A DNA stretch of 39,776 bases from contig JBPCKZ010000146.1 in NCBI GenBank assembly GCA_051003795.1, forward strand, positions 1 through 39,776, given 5' to 3'. Positions 7,995-15,171 of the stretch are shown one piece after another; the stretch's first letter is position 1; each line of letters opens with the position of its first letter. Made by a program: the position numbers and the translations under genes. Under the pieces are notes generated by a model that saw only the letters and a list, made by a program, of their open reading frames with translations, did not search any database and was not told the origin of the DNA. Source of the DNA: JALYXS01 sp051003795. Lineage in GTDB: Bacteria; Acidobacteriota; Terriglobia; Bryobacterales; Bryobacteraceae.

Positions 7995-8471
7995 ATGAGA
8001 CTTGATCGCGTATCCGCACTCGCCGCCGGAATCGGTGTCATAGCAGGTCTTCGCACGATGACGGCGCCTGCCGCCGTCAGTTGGGCCGCCGGAGGCAGTT
8101 CGCTCGCGCTGCACGACGCGCCGTTGAAGTTTTTGCGATCGAAGGTGTCCCGAAACGTCGCTCTCGGCCTGGCCGCTGTCGAATTGATTGCCGACAAGCT
8201 TCCTTCGACGCCCAACCGCACCAACGCGGGGCCGCTCGCCGCCCGCGTTGTTTCAGGGGCTCTGTGCGGCGCGGCGGTGTATTCCTCGAATAAGCGGCCC
8301 ATCGCAACGGGAGCGCTAGTCGGAGGCTTGGGCGCGATCGCCGGATCCTTCGCCGGTTACGAACTGCGGCGGCGCCTGGGCGACCGGCTGAACGTACCCG
8401 ACGCCACAATTGCCGTTGTGGAAGATGCGCTGGCGATGACCGGCGGGTTTTCGATCGCGAAACACGCGTAA
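7995..8471 (+). CDS. DUF4126-family membrane protein
   Basis: The 158-residue protein starts MRLDRVSALAAGIGVIAGLR. It has an N-terminal glycine/alanine-rich hydrophobic segment, a central hydrophobic stretch (NVALGLAAVELIADKLPSTPNRT), and two small-residue-rich segments (AARVVSGALCGAAVYS and IATGALVGGLGAIAGSFAGYEL), ending TIAVVEDALAMTGGFSIAKHA. The motif E-ADKLP-TPNRT and the final E-D-A are typical of DUF4126 membrane proteins, whose function is unknown. ATG at 7995 is preferred over an upstream frame extension because it places the first hydrophobic helix at the N-terminus and is preceded by a purine-rich GAAGAG. The gene sits before an LEA-like small protein gene. Confidence 0.8.
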   Translation: MRLDRVSALAAGIGVIAGLRTMTAPAAVSWAAGGSSLALHDAPLKFLRSKVSRNVALGLAAVELIADKLPSTPNRTNAGPLAARVVSGALCGAAVYSSNKRPIATGALVGGLGAIAGSFAGYELRRRLGDRLNVPDATIAVVEDALAMTGGFSIAKHA

Positions 8472-8551
8472 ACCAAAGGGAGCGCGGGATGCTAGGATTG
8501 ATTCAAACGGTGAGCCGGTGTGCCGGATCGACCGGACCCAAGGAGCAAATC

Positions 8552-8707
8552 ATGGATAGAGACGACGTCAAGAACAAAATCGACGATGCGGCCGACAAGG
8601 CCAAGAACGCTACGGACAAGGCAGCCGACAAGACGAAGGACGCGGCCAAGAAAGTCGGAAATGAAGTTAAGGACGCCGGCGATAAGATTAAACACTCGAC
8701 CGACTAG
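8552..8707 (+). CDS. LEA/CsbD-like hydrophilic small protein, 51 aa
   Basis: The protein starts at the ATG at 8552, preceded at 6 bases by AGGAG (8541-8545). It consists almost wholly of Lys, Asp, Ala and Asn in 11-residue-like periodic blocks such as KIDDAADKAKNATDKAADKT and KDAAKKVGNEVKDAGDKI. This is the composition of late-embryogenesis-abundant-like and CsbD/YtxH-type stress proteins: unstructured when hydrated, amphipathic helix when dried or bound to membrane. A longer in-frame start at 8489 exists but lacks a good ribosome site and would add an unrelated sequence. A protective role against desiccation or osmotic stress is inferred from composition only. Confidence 0.8.
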   Translation: MDRDDVKNKIDDAADKAKNATDKAADKTKDAAKKVGNEVKDAGDKIKHSTD

Positions 8708-8719
8708 ACTAGCGCTTCG

Positions 8720-9829
8720 TCAGAACAACTTGATGCGGCGTTTGGCTTCCGGCTCCCCCTCTTGCGGGGCCGGAACGAGAACCCGCCCCAACGCCTCCAG
8801 GGCTATGGGCGCCATCACTCGATACCCTTTCCCATTCGGATGCAGTCCGTCGTCCGATAAGTCGGCTTTTAGAAACCCCGAGCCGTCCACCATCGCCGAA
8901 TAATAATCCACGTAAATCGATGAATGGTGCTCGCAATAATCGCGCAGCCAGCGGTTGACTTCGGCGATCGCCGCAGGAGGATGCGTTTTCGTCATTTCAT
9001 AGCGCGGATTTGCTTCTTTGTGATAGTCCGAGACGGGCAGCATCGAGGCGACCAACGGCTTGATCGAATAAGCCCGGGCCATCACGATCGTCATGGTGAG
9101 ATTATTCTCGATGGTTTTTGCCGGAATGCCGAGGCCAATGTCGTTGATTCCGCCTAGTATCAGGACTGCCTTGGGATGCAAATCAACCACATCGGCCTCC
9201 ATGCGGCCCAGCATCTGGCCGGTAATCTGGCCGCTGATGCCGCGATTCACAAAATCCCGTCCCGTAAAGTATTCGTTCAGGCGCCAACCGTCGGTAATTG
9301 AATCGCCCATAAACACGACGCGCGGCTTGGCGCCGGGCGGTCCAAGCTTCTCATCCGCTTCCGCGTAGCGGTGTAAGTCGTCGCGATCCGCGTTGCGTAA
9401 CTGGCCTTCTTTCCGATTGAGCAAAGCTTGAAGATGGGTATCGAGCCGATCCACCGCATCGCGCAATTCGGAGAACTGTTGCCGCGCCGTGTTGGAAAAC
9501 GGAAACGGCTTTACAACCGCATCCGACAATGCCAGGTAGCCGCGCGTTTCGCGCACGAAATCGTAGGTGAACGCCGCGTTTTGCGGGTTCGCCTGCATCG
9601 CCACTGCCGACCTTTGGGCATTGTTCGAAACGATTGCGCTGCTCTGCGTCAAACCGGGCACGGAGACGGCGGTCGATTCCATGAGCTGCACGATGCGTTG
9701 CGAGAGTTGTTGGACCTCCGCCGGGTTCAAAAGGGCGGCTGGCTGCGCGGGCACGGCCGGCTGTTGGCACCAACCGGCCAACTGCGCAAGAGCAAAGATC
9801 GGGCCAAGCAAGGCGGCAATGCGTTTCAT
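8720..9829 (-). CDS. Secreted SGNH/GDSL hydrolase
   Basis: The 369-residue protein has a signal peptide (MKRIAALLGPIFALAQLAGW), an extra helical N-terminal region up to about residue 165 with few recognisable features, and an SGNH hydrolase domain. Block I is VVFMGDSITDGW with the nucleophile Ser177; block II NRGISGQ with Gly200; block III GGIND with Asn229; block V DDGLHPNGKGY with Asp327 and His330. All four catalytic-type residues are present. Such enzymes deacetylate or cleave esters on polysaccharides or lipids. Its end lies 12 bases from the convergent LEA-like gene. The DUF3108 gene upstream overlaps its start by 4 bases, so both are likely one unit in the periplasm. Confidence 0.9.
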   Translation of the reverse strand: MKRIAALLGPIFALAQLAGWCQQPAVPAQPAALLNPAEVQQLSQRIVQLMESTAVSVPGLTQSSAIVSNNAQRSAVAMQANPQNAAFTYDFVRETRGYLALSDAVVKPFPFSNTARQQFSELRDAVDRLDTHLQALLNRKEGQLRNADRDDLHRYAEADEKLGPPGAKPRVVFMGDSITDGWRLNEYFTGRDFVNRGISGQITGQMLGRMEADVVDLHPKAVLILGGINDIGLGIPAKTIENNLTMTIVMARAYSIKPLVASMLPVSDYHKEANPRYEMTKTHPPAAIAEVNRWLRDYCEHHSSIYVDYYSAMVDGSGFLKADLSDDGLHPNGKGYRVMAPIALEALGRVLVPAPQEGEPEAKRRIKLF

Positions 9830-10593
9830 GATTTGTCTTCTTTCTGGAGTCGAAGCGTAATGGTGCCGATGGTAAATTGCAAACGGATTTGAAACTGGAC
9901 GGGCAGGCGCCGGCTGTCGTCCGTGAGCCAGACGTGCAGATGGCCGGGGCGGCGGTACAGCACGTTATTGAACACGAAAATTTCGTAAAGAACCGTTTTC
10001 TGGAGACCCTGAGCCGTCTTCAGTTCTTCGCGCCGTTGGGATTCCACTTTTACAAGAACGTTCTTCTTGCCATCGCTAACGGCGAGTTGGGTCGAGTGGC
10101 CGGGCTCGATGCTCAAAGTGCGGAGCAGATACAACCCGCCGATAACGTCGTGCACGCACGGGGGAATATCGATTTCCCGCGCGGCAACGGTTGAGTTGTT
10201 GGCGAGATCCTTCTCGAGGTAGCTGGCTTTCTTCAGGGTCGCATCGTACGTGACCTTGGTCTCGCGATTCCGGCTGGCCTCGTGCGCCGTCATAAACGTG
10301 CTTTCCGCGCAGAAGTTGGGGTCGAGAGCCGCGGTGTAGTCGTCATTCACGTGGAACATTCGGGAAACAAGGCCGATCGACTCCAGGTGGAGTTTAGCCT
10401 CCCATCCGGAATCCGATCCGCCGGCCGCGGGATATCGCGAGAGCCGGGCTTTGCCCGCGGTTATCAGCCGCCATTCGACTTCGTAATCCAGCGTTTCCCG
10501 AAGCGGCGTTCCCGCACGCGGCGCCTGGGCCACCAGCGGCAATATTGCCGCCAGCGACAGTTGAGCGCCCACGGCTCGGAGCGAACCTAGCAT
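9826..10593 (-). CDS. DUF3108-family exported protein
   Basis: The start chosen is ATG at 10593, giving 255 residues beginning MLGSLRAVGAQLSLAAILPL, a signal peptide. An ATG at 10611 would add six residues. A much longer frame exists upstream but would run through the divergent photolyase. The mature part reads ETLDYEVEWRLITAGKARLS, WEAKLHLESIGLVSRMFHVN, and ends with the strand pattern YEIFVFNNVLYRRPGHLHVW, LPVQFQIRL, all typical of DUF3108. Family members are periplasmic proteins of unknown role, possibly lipid-binding barrels. It overlaps the SGNH hydrolase start by 4 bases and is divergent from the photolyase gene. Confidence 0.85.
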   Translation of the reverse strand: MLGSLRAVGAQLSLAAILPLVAQAPRAGTPLRETLDYEVEWRLITAGKARLSRYPAAGGSDSGWEAKLHLESIGLVSRMFHVNDDYTAALDPNFCAESTFMTAHEASRNRETKVTYDATLKKASYLEKDLANNSTVAAREIDIPPCVHDVIGGLYLLRTLSIEPGHSTQLAVSDGKKNVLVKVESQRREELKTAQGLQKTVLYEIFVFNNVLYRRPGHLHVWLTDDSRRLPVQFQIRLQFTIGTITLRLQKEDKS

Positions 10594-10653
10594 CAAATGG
10601 CAGTGTCGCATATATGTATGCGCCGCCCATGCGTTTGCTTGCATCCTTCTAAC

Positions 10654-12060
10654 ATGCAGATGCAGGAACGAATCCGCGAGCTGAACGCCGCGCCCATGCG
10701 GGATGGAGCCGATTACGTCCTCTACTGGTCGCAGATGAATCGCCGGGTCGATTGCAACCACGCTCTGGTTCACGCCGCCCGGCTCGCCAACGCGCGAAAT
10801 GTCCCGCTCCTTTACTACGAGGGGCTGACTTGCTCCTATCGGGAGGCTAACGATCGCCTTCACACGTTCATCCTGCAAGGCGTTGAGGAAACCGGGCGGC
10901 GGCTGAAACAGCTTGGAATCGGATACGTGTTCCATCTTCGCCGGCGGCGAGCCGATGCGAATGATGCGCTGTACCGATTGGCCGAGCGCGCCGCGGCTGT
11001 AGTTACCGACGATTACCCCACGTTCATCGCCGCCGCGCATAACCGAAGCGTGCCGCATAAAATCGGTGTCGCTTACGCGGCGGTGGATTCAAGCTGTATC
11101 GTTCCGATGAGCAAATTCGAGAAGCGGGAGTACGCCGCTTACACCATTCGCCCGAAAATACGCCGGTGGCTTCCGGAATATCTCAAGGCGGTGGAGCCGG
11201 TCGAGGTGAAGCAAAGGTGGCGCGGAGAAATTGCGCCTTTCCACACGAGGGTGACAAGCAGGAATATTCCGGAATTGGTCGCATCCTGCGAGATCGATCA
11301 TGCCGTTCCGCCATCGCTTTCTTACGACGGGGGGAGCGTCGCGGCGGAGAAACACTTGGATCGTTTTTTGCGGGAGTCGTTGCGGCGGTACGCGCGCGAG
11401 CGCAATGAGCCGGGCAGCCATGCCACGTCGAACCTCAGCCCGTATTTGCACTTTGGCCGGATATCTTCGTTGGAAGTCGCTCTGCGGACGCGGGAGTACG
11501 CACGCGAGCACCGCCTGATCGCCGAAGAGTTCCTGGAAGAATTGATCGTGCGCCGCGAATTGGCGTTCAACTTCTCGCGATTCGCCCCCAACGTGGAATC
11601 GCTCGAGGTACTGCCGGACTGGTGCAAGCGGACCATGGAGAAGCACGCTCTGGATCCGCGCGATCCATCGTATACGCCAGAACAGCTCGAACGCGCTGAA
11701 ACCTACGACCCGCTCTGGAACGCCACGCAGAAGGAGCTTCTGCTGCGCGGCAAAATTCACGGCTACTACCGGATGTATTGGGGCAAGAAGATCATCGAAT
11801 GGTCGCCCACCTACGAAGAGGCGCTTGCGACCATGATCCGCCTGCACGACCGGTATGCGCTCGACGGGCGCGATCCGAACACCTACACGAATATCCTGTG
11901 GTGCTTCGGGCTCCACGACCGCCCTTGGGGAGAACGTCCCATTTTCGGCAGCTTGCGTTACATGTCTTTCGAGGGGATGAAACGCAAAACGGATATTGGT
12001 GCTTACATGGAGGAGATCGCGGAGATCGAAAAGACAGGGAAGGATCGATATCGAATATGA
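10654..12060 (+). CDS. phr: Class II CPD photolyase
   Basis: The 468-residue product uses light, FAD and usually an antenna pigment to split cyclobutane pyrimidine dimers in DNA. The N-terminal Rossmann part has the class II signature VLYWSQMNRRVDCNHAL. The FAD/DNA part has ATSNLSPYLHFGRIS, EELIVRRELAFNF, then WNATQKELLLRGKIHGYYRM and YWGKKIIEW, and finally DGRDPNTYTNILWCFGLHDR and FGSLRYMSFEGMKRKTD, the conserved class II C-terminal block that includes the electron-transfer tryptophans. ATG at 10654 was chosen because the frame upstream runs into the promoter region; an ATG at 10660 is possible. The next gene overlaps by ATGA. Confidence 0.95.
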   Translation: MQMQERIRELNAAPMRDGADYVLYWSQMNRRVDCNHALVHAARLANARNVPLLYYEGLTCSYREANDRLHTFILQGVEETGRRLKQLGIGYVFHLRRRRADANDALYRLAERAAAVVTDDYPTFIAAAHNRSVPHKIGVAYAAVDSSCIVPMSKFEKREYAAYTIRPKIRRWLPEYLKAVEPVEVKQRWRGEIAPFHTRVTSRNIPELVASCEIDHAVPPSLSYDGGSVAAEKHLDRFLRESLRRYARERNEPGSHATSNLSPYLHFGRISSLEVALRTREYAREHRLIAEEFLEELIVRRELAFNFSRFAPNVESLEVLPDWCKRTMEKHALDPRDPSYTPEQLERAETYDPLWNATQKELLLRGKIHGYYRMYWGKKIIEWSPTYEEALATMIRLHDRYALDGRDPNTYTNILWCFGLHDRPWGERPIFGSLRYMSFEGMKRKTDIGAYMEEIAEIEKTGKDRYRI

Positions 12061-12950
12061 AGTGCATTATTTCGGGCGGCGGCGGTTTTATCGGCAGCCG
12101 CCTGGTGGATTCGCTGTTGAAGGACGGCCATTATGTTTCGGTCTGGAGCCGCAAGCCGGGCATCGAGCGGCGCAATGCGGTGGGTTCGTTTTGTTGGGAC
12201 CCGATCTCGGGCGAGCCTGCGTCCGAAAGCCTCGAAGACTTCGACGTGGTGGTGCATTTGGCGGGAGAGCCGGTGGCCCAGCGCTGGACAGCGGACGTGA
12301 AACGCCGCATCCGCGACAGCCGGGTGCATGGCACGCGCCATCTGGTGCACGCCATTTCGACCGTGAAACGCAGGCCGAGCCTGCTGATCTGCGCTTCGGC
12401 GATTGGGTATTACGGAGATCGCGGGGATGAGGTACTGACGGAATCGTCGAAGCCGGGGAAGGGGTTTCTGCCGGAGGTGTGCATCGAGTGGGAGAAACAG
12501 GCGGACTTGGCGGAATCGCTCGGCCTTCGCGTGGTGAAGGTGCGAACCGGAATAGTGCTAGGCAGGGGCGGCGGGGCTCTCGCCAAGATGGTTCCCGCCT
12601 TTGATAAGTATGCAGGCGGAACGCTCGGGTCCGGCAAGCAGTGGATGAGCTGGATTCACCTGGACGATCTGGTTGCGTTGATGAGGTTCGCGATGGATCG
12701 GCCTGTCTCGGGAGTGTGGAACGGGACGGCGCCGAATCCGGTAACCAACGTGAAGTTCACGGAAGCGTTAGCGGCGGCTCTCAAGAAACCCGCGTTCTTG
12801 AAAGTGCCCGCATTTGCGCTGAAAGCTCTGTACGGCGAAATGGCAAGCGTGATGCTGGCGAGCGAGCGCGTTCTGCCGAAAGCGGCGGAAGCCGGCGGGT
12901 TCCACTTTCAGTACCCGGAATTGGGAACGGCGTTGAAAGAAATTTGTTGA
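12057..12950 (+). CDS. TIGR01777-family (SDR39U1/YfcH) NAD(P)-dependent epimerase-like protein
   Basis: The 297-residue protein is an extended short-chain dehydrogenase: the nucleotide-binding motif ISGGGGFIGSRL is at the N-terminus, FDVVVHLAGEPVAQRW follows, and the active-site segment reads ICASAIGYYGDRGDE. The C-terminal DUF1731-like part (FTEALAAALKKPAFLKVPAF, VMLASERVLP) completes the TIGR01777 family. The reaction of this family is not established in most bacteria; E. coli YfcH and human SDR39U1 are relatives. Coupling to photolyase is by a 4-base ATGA overlap, an association also seen elsewhere in bacteria as far as I recall. TrmFO probably follows through a TTGA overlap. Confidence 0.9.
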   Translation: MKCIISGGGGFIGSRLVDSLLKDGHYVSVWSRKPGIERRNAVGSFCWDPISGEPASESLEDFDVVVHLAGEPVAQRWTADVKRRIRDSRVHGTRHLVHAISTVKRRPSLLICASAIGYYGDRGDEVLTESSKPGKGFLPEVCIEWEKQADLAESLGLRVVKVRTGIVLGRGGGALAKMVPAFDKYAGGTLGSGKQWMSWIHLDDLVALMRFAMDRPVSGVWNGTAPNPVTNVKFTEALAAALKKPAFLKVPAFALKALYGEMASVMLASERVLPKAAEAGGFHFQYPELGTALKEIC

Positions 12951-14287
12951 GCGTCATCCCACGGCTAGAATCGAATTTGCACCCCATCCACGTCATCGGC
13001 GGAGGTCTTGCCGGGTCGGAAGCGGCTTACCAAATTGCAAATTCCGGCCTCCACGTCATTCTCCACGAAATGCGGCCGATCCGCACGACCGACGCGCATC
13101 TTACGGACCGCTTCGCCGAACTGGTCTGCAGCAACTCTCTCAAATCCGACCAACGCCCTTCCGCGTCGTGGCTCCTGAAAGAGGAATTGCGGCGCATCGG
13201 ATGCCTCTCGATGCGCGCCGCGGACACGGCTCGCGTGCCCGGCGGCCAGGCGCTCACGGTCGACCGGGCCGTCTTCGCTGAAGAAGTGACGCGAGCGATT
13301 GCGTCGCATCCGCTGATTGAGATTCGCCGCGAAGAGGTTGTTTCAATCGATGAAAACGCGATCTCGATTATCGCCACCGGTCCATTAACCAGCGATGCGC
13401 TGGCCCGCGAAATCGGCCGCATCACCGGCGCCAACCGGCTCTTCTTCTACGACAGTATCAGCCCGATCGTCGACGCGCACACGGTGGATATGAGGATTGC
13501 ATTCCGTGCCTCGCGATACGGCAAGTCGCTCGACGGCACCGAGGATTATCTGAACTGCCCCTTTAACAAGACGGAGTACGATCGCTTCGTGGATGCCGTT
13601 CTCGGCGCGGAGGCAGTGGCCTCGCACATCGCCGGCGACGCGCCGTTTTTCGAGGCATGTCTTCCCATTGAAGAGATCGCCCGGCGCGGCCGCGATACTC
13701 TGCGTTTTGGACCGATGAAGCCGATTGGATTGACGGACCCGCGCACCGGAAGGCGCCCTTGGGCCGTCGTGCAATTGCGGCAGGAGAACCTGCGCGCCGA
13801 TAGCTTCAACCTCGTCGGATTCCAAAACCATCTGAAGTTCGGCGAGCAGAAGCGCATCTTACGCCTGATACCGGGTTTGGAGAACGCCGAATTTTTGCGC
13901 TTCGGACAGATCCACCGCAACACATATATCAATGCGCCGGCGCTGCTCGCGCCGACTCTGCAACTTCGCGCGCGCCCTAAAATTCTATTCGCCGGTCAAA
14001 TCTCGGGAGTGGAAGGCTACGTCGAATCCATCGCCACGGGCCTGATCGCCGGCAAGCATGCCGTCGCGCTCGCAACCGGCCGGCCGCCGCGCGTGTTCCC
14101 GCGTGAGAGCGCGCTAGGATCGTTGTGCCACTACATATCCGGGGCCGACCCGCGCCACTACCAGCCCGCTAACATTGCATTCGATCTCCTGCCGCCGGTT
14201 CCCGGCTTCGTTCACGACAAAACAGCGCGTCACGCCGAGATCTGCCGCCGGGCGCTCGATAGCATTACAGCGTGCGAGCATGTCTGA
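12947..14287 (+). CDS. trmFO: Methylenetetrahydrofolate-tRNA (uracil-54-C5) methyltransferase TrmFO
   Basis: This FAD- and folate-dependent enzyme makes ribothymidine at position 54 of tRNA. The FAD site HVIGGGLAGSEAAYQIA is near the N-terminus. The two cysteines known to matter in the family are visible in LVCSNSLKSD and LNCPFNKTEY, with RFGPMKPIGLTDPRTG, FNLVGFQNHL and LFAGQISGVEGYVESIATG further on. No ATG precedes the FAD site. The TTG at 12947 overlaps the previous stop as TTGA, the same kind of junction used by many genes here, and gives 446 residues; TTG at 12977 would give 436, closer to the usual length. The stop overlaps the xerC start by 8 bases. Confidence 0.93.
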   Translation: MSVIPRLESNLHPIHVIGGGLAGSEAAYQIANSGLHVILHEMRPIRTTDAHLTDRFAELVCSNSLKSDQRPSASWLLKEELRRIGCLSMRAADTARVPGGQALTVDRAVFAEEVTRAIASHPLIEIRREEVVSIDENAISIIATGPLTSDALAREIGRITGANRLFFYDSISPIVDAHTVDMRIAFRASRYGKSLDGTEDYLNCPFNKTEYDRFVDAVLGAEAVASHIAGDAPFFEACLPIEEIARRGRDTLRFGPMKPIGLTDPRTGRRPWAVVQLRQENLRADSFNLVGFQNHLKFGEQKRILRLIPGLENAEFLRFGQIHRNTYINAPALLAPTLQLRARPKILFAGQISGVEGYVESIATGLIAGKHAVALATGRPPRVFPRESALGSLCHYISGADPRHYQPANIAFDLLPPVPGFVHDKTARHAEICRRALDSITACEHV

Positions 14288-15170
14288 AATCGAAACCGGC
14301 CTTGCTCAATTTTTGGAGGAGATGCGGGGGCGCAACGTTTCGCCGCACACGCTGCTCGCTTACGAATCCGATCTGCGCGATTTCATCGCCTATTTCTCGC
14401 CGCCCGGCGACCCGCCACCCCCGATCGGCGATTTCGATCTGCTGAAATTGCGCGAGTGGATGGCGCATCTGCACGACCGGCAACTCGCCGCCGTCTCGAT
14501 CCAGCGCAAGGCCGCCGCCCTTCGCACGTTCTTCAAATTCCTGGTGCGCGAAGGTCATGCCAAGACAAACGTCGCCCGCCTGCTGCGGCTGCCGAAAGCG
14601 GGACGCAAGCTACCCGCCGTGATGACCGCCGAACAGGCCGCCGCGCTGCTCGATGGCGCGGTCGCGGAGACTCTGGATCGTCCGCATCCGAAGCGGGATG
14701 TGGCGATTTTAGAGCTGCTCTACGGATGCGGACTGCGCGTGAGTGAATTGGTCGGCCTGAATGTGGAAGATATCGATCGGGAGGCGCGCTGGCTGCGCGT
14801 GCGAGGAAAAGGCCGCAAAGAAAGGCAGGTTCCGTTCACCGGGAAGGCGGCCGCCGCGCTCGATCGCTATTTCGGCAACCGCTTGGGCCCTCGCCCCGCT
14901 GTTTTCCTGAACCATCGCGGCGGCCGGTTGAGCGTTCGCGGGGTGAGTGGGCTTGTCAAGTTTTATGCGACTTACCTGGCCGGCGATTCCTCAATTCATC
15001 CACACAGCTTCCGCCATGCATTCGCGACGCACCTGTTGAGCGATGGCGCCGACCTGCGCGCGATTCAAGAGTTGCTGGGACACGCGTCGCTCTCGACTAC
15101 CCAGAAATACACGCAACTTGCGCTGACCGATCTGATGGCGGTTTACGATCGCGCCCATCCCAAGGCGTGA
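14280..15170 (+). CDS. xerC: Tyrosine recombinase XerC/XerD type
   Basis: The 296-residue protein has the N-terminal SAM-like core-binding domain (ETGLAQFLEEMRGRNVSPHT, QRKAAALRTFFKFLV) and the catalytic domain. The active-site residues are complete: Arg153 in GCGLRVSEL, Lys177 in RGKGRKERQVP, His242 and Arg245 in HPHSFRHAFATHLL, His268 in LLGHASLSTTQ and Tyr277. Length and sequence fit housekeeping Xer enzymes, which resolve chromosome dimers at dif near the septum, rather than an integron or phage integrase. The overlap with trmFO repeats the trmFO-xerC order known from Bacillus (gid-codV), supporting the XerC name. The window alone cannot separate XerC from XerD. Confidence 0.9.
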   Translation: MSEIETGLAQFLEEMRGRNVSPHTLLAYESDLRDFIAYFSPPGDPPPPIGDFDLLKLREWMAHLHDRQLAAVSIQRKAAALRTFFKFLVREGHAKTNVARLLRLPKAGRKLPAVMTAEQAAALLDGAVAETLDRPHPKRDVAILELLYGCGLRVSELVGLNVEDIDREARWLRVRGKGRKERQVPFTGKAAAALDRYFGNRLGPRPAVFLNHRGGRLSVRGVSGLVKFYATYLAGDSSIHPHSFRHAFATHLLSDGADLRAIQELLGHASLSTTQKYTQLALTDLMAVYDRAHPKA

Positions 15171-15171
15171 A

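Noticed and set aside
10594..11058. Extension of the DUF3108 gene to 410 codons
   Set aside because: It would run antisense through the start of the photolyase and place the signal peptide in the middle of the protein.
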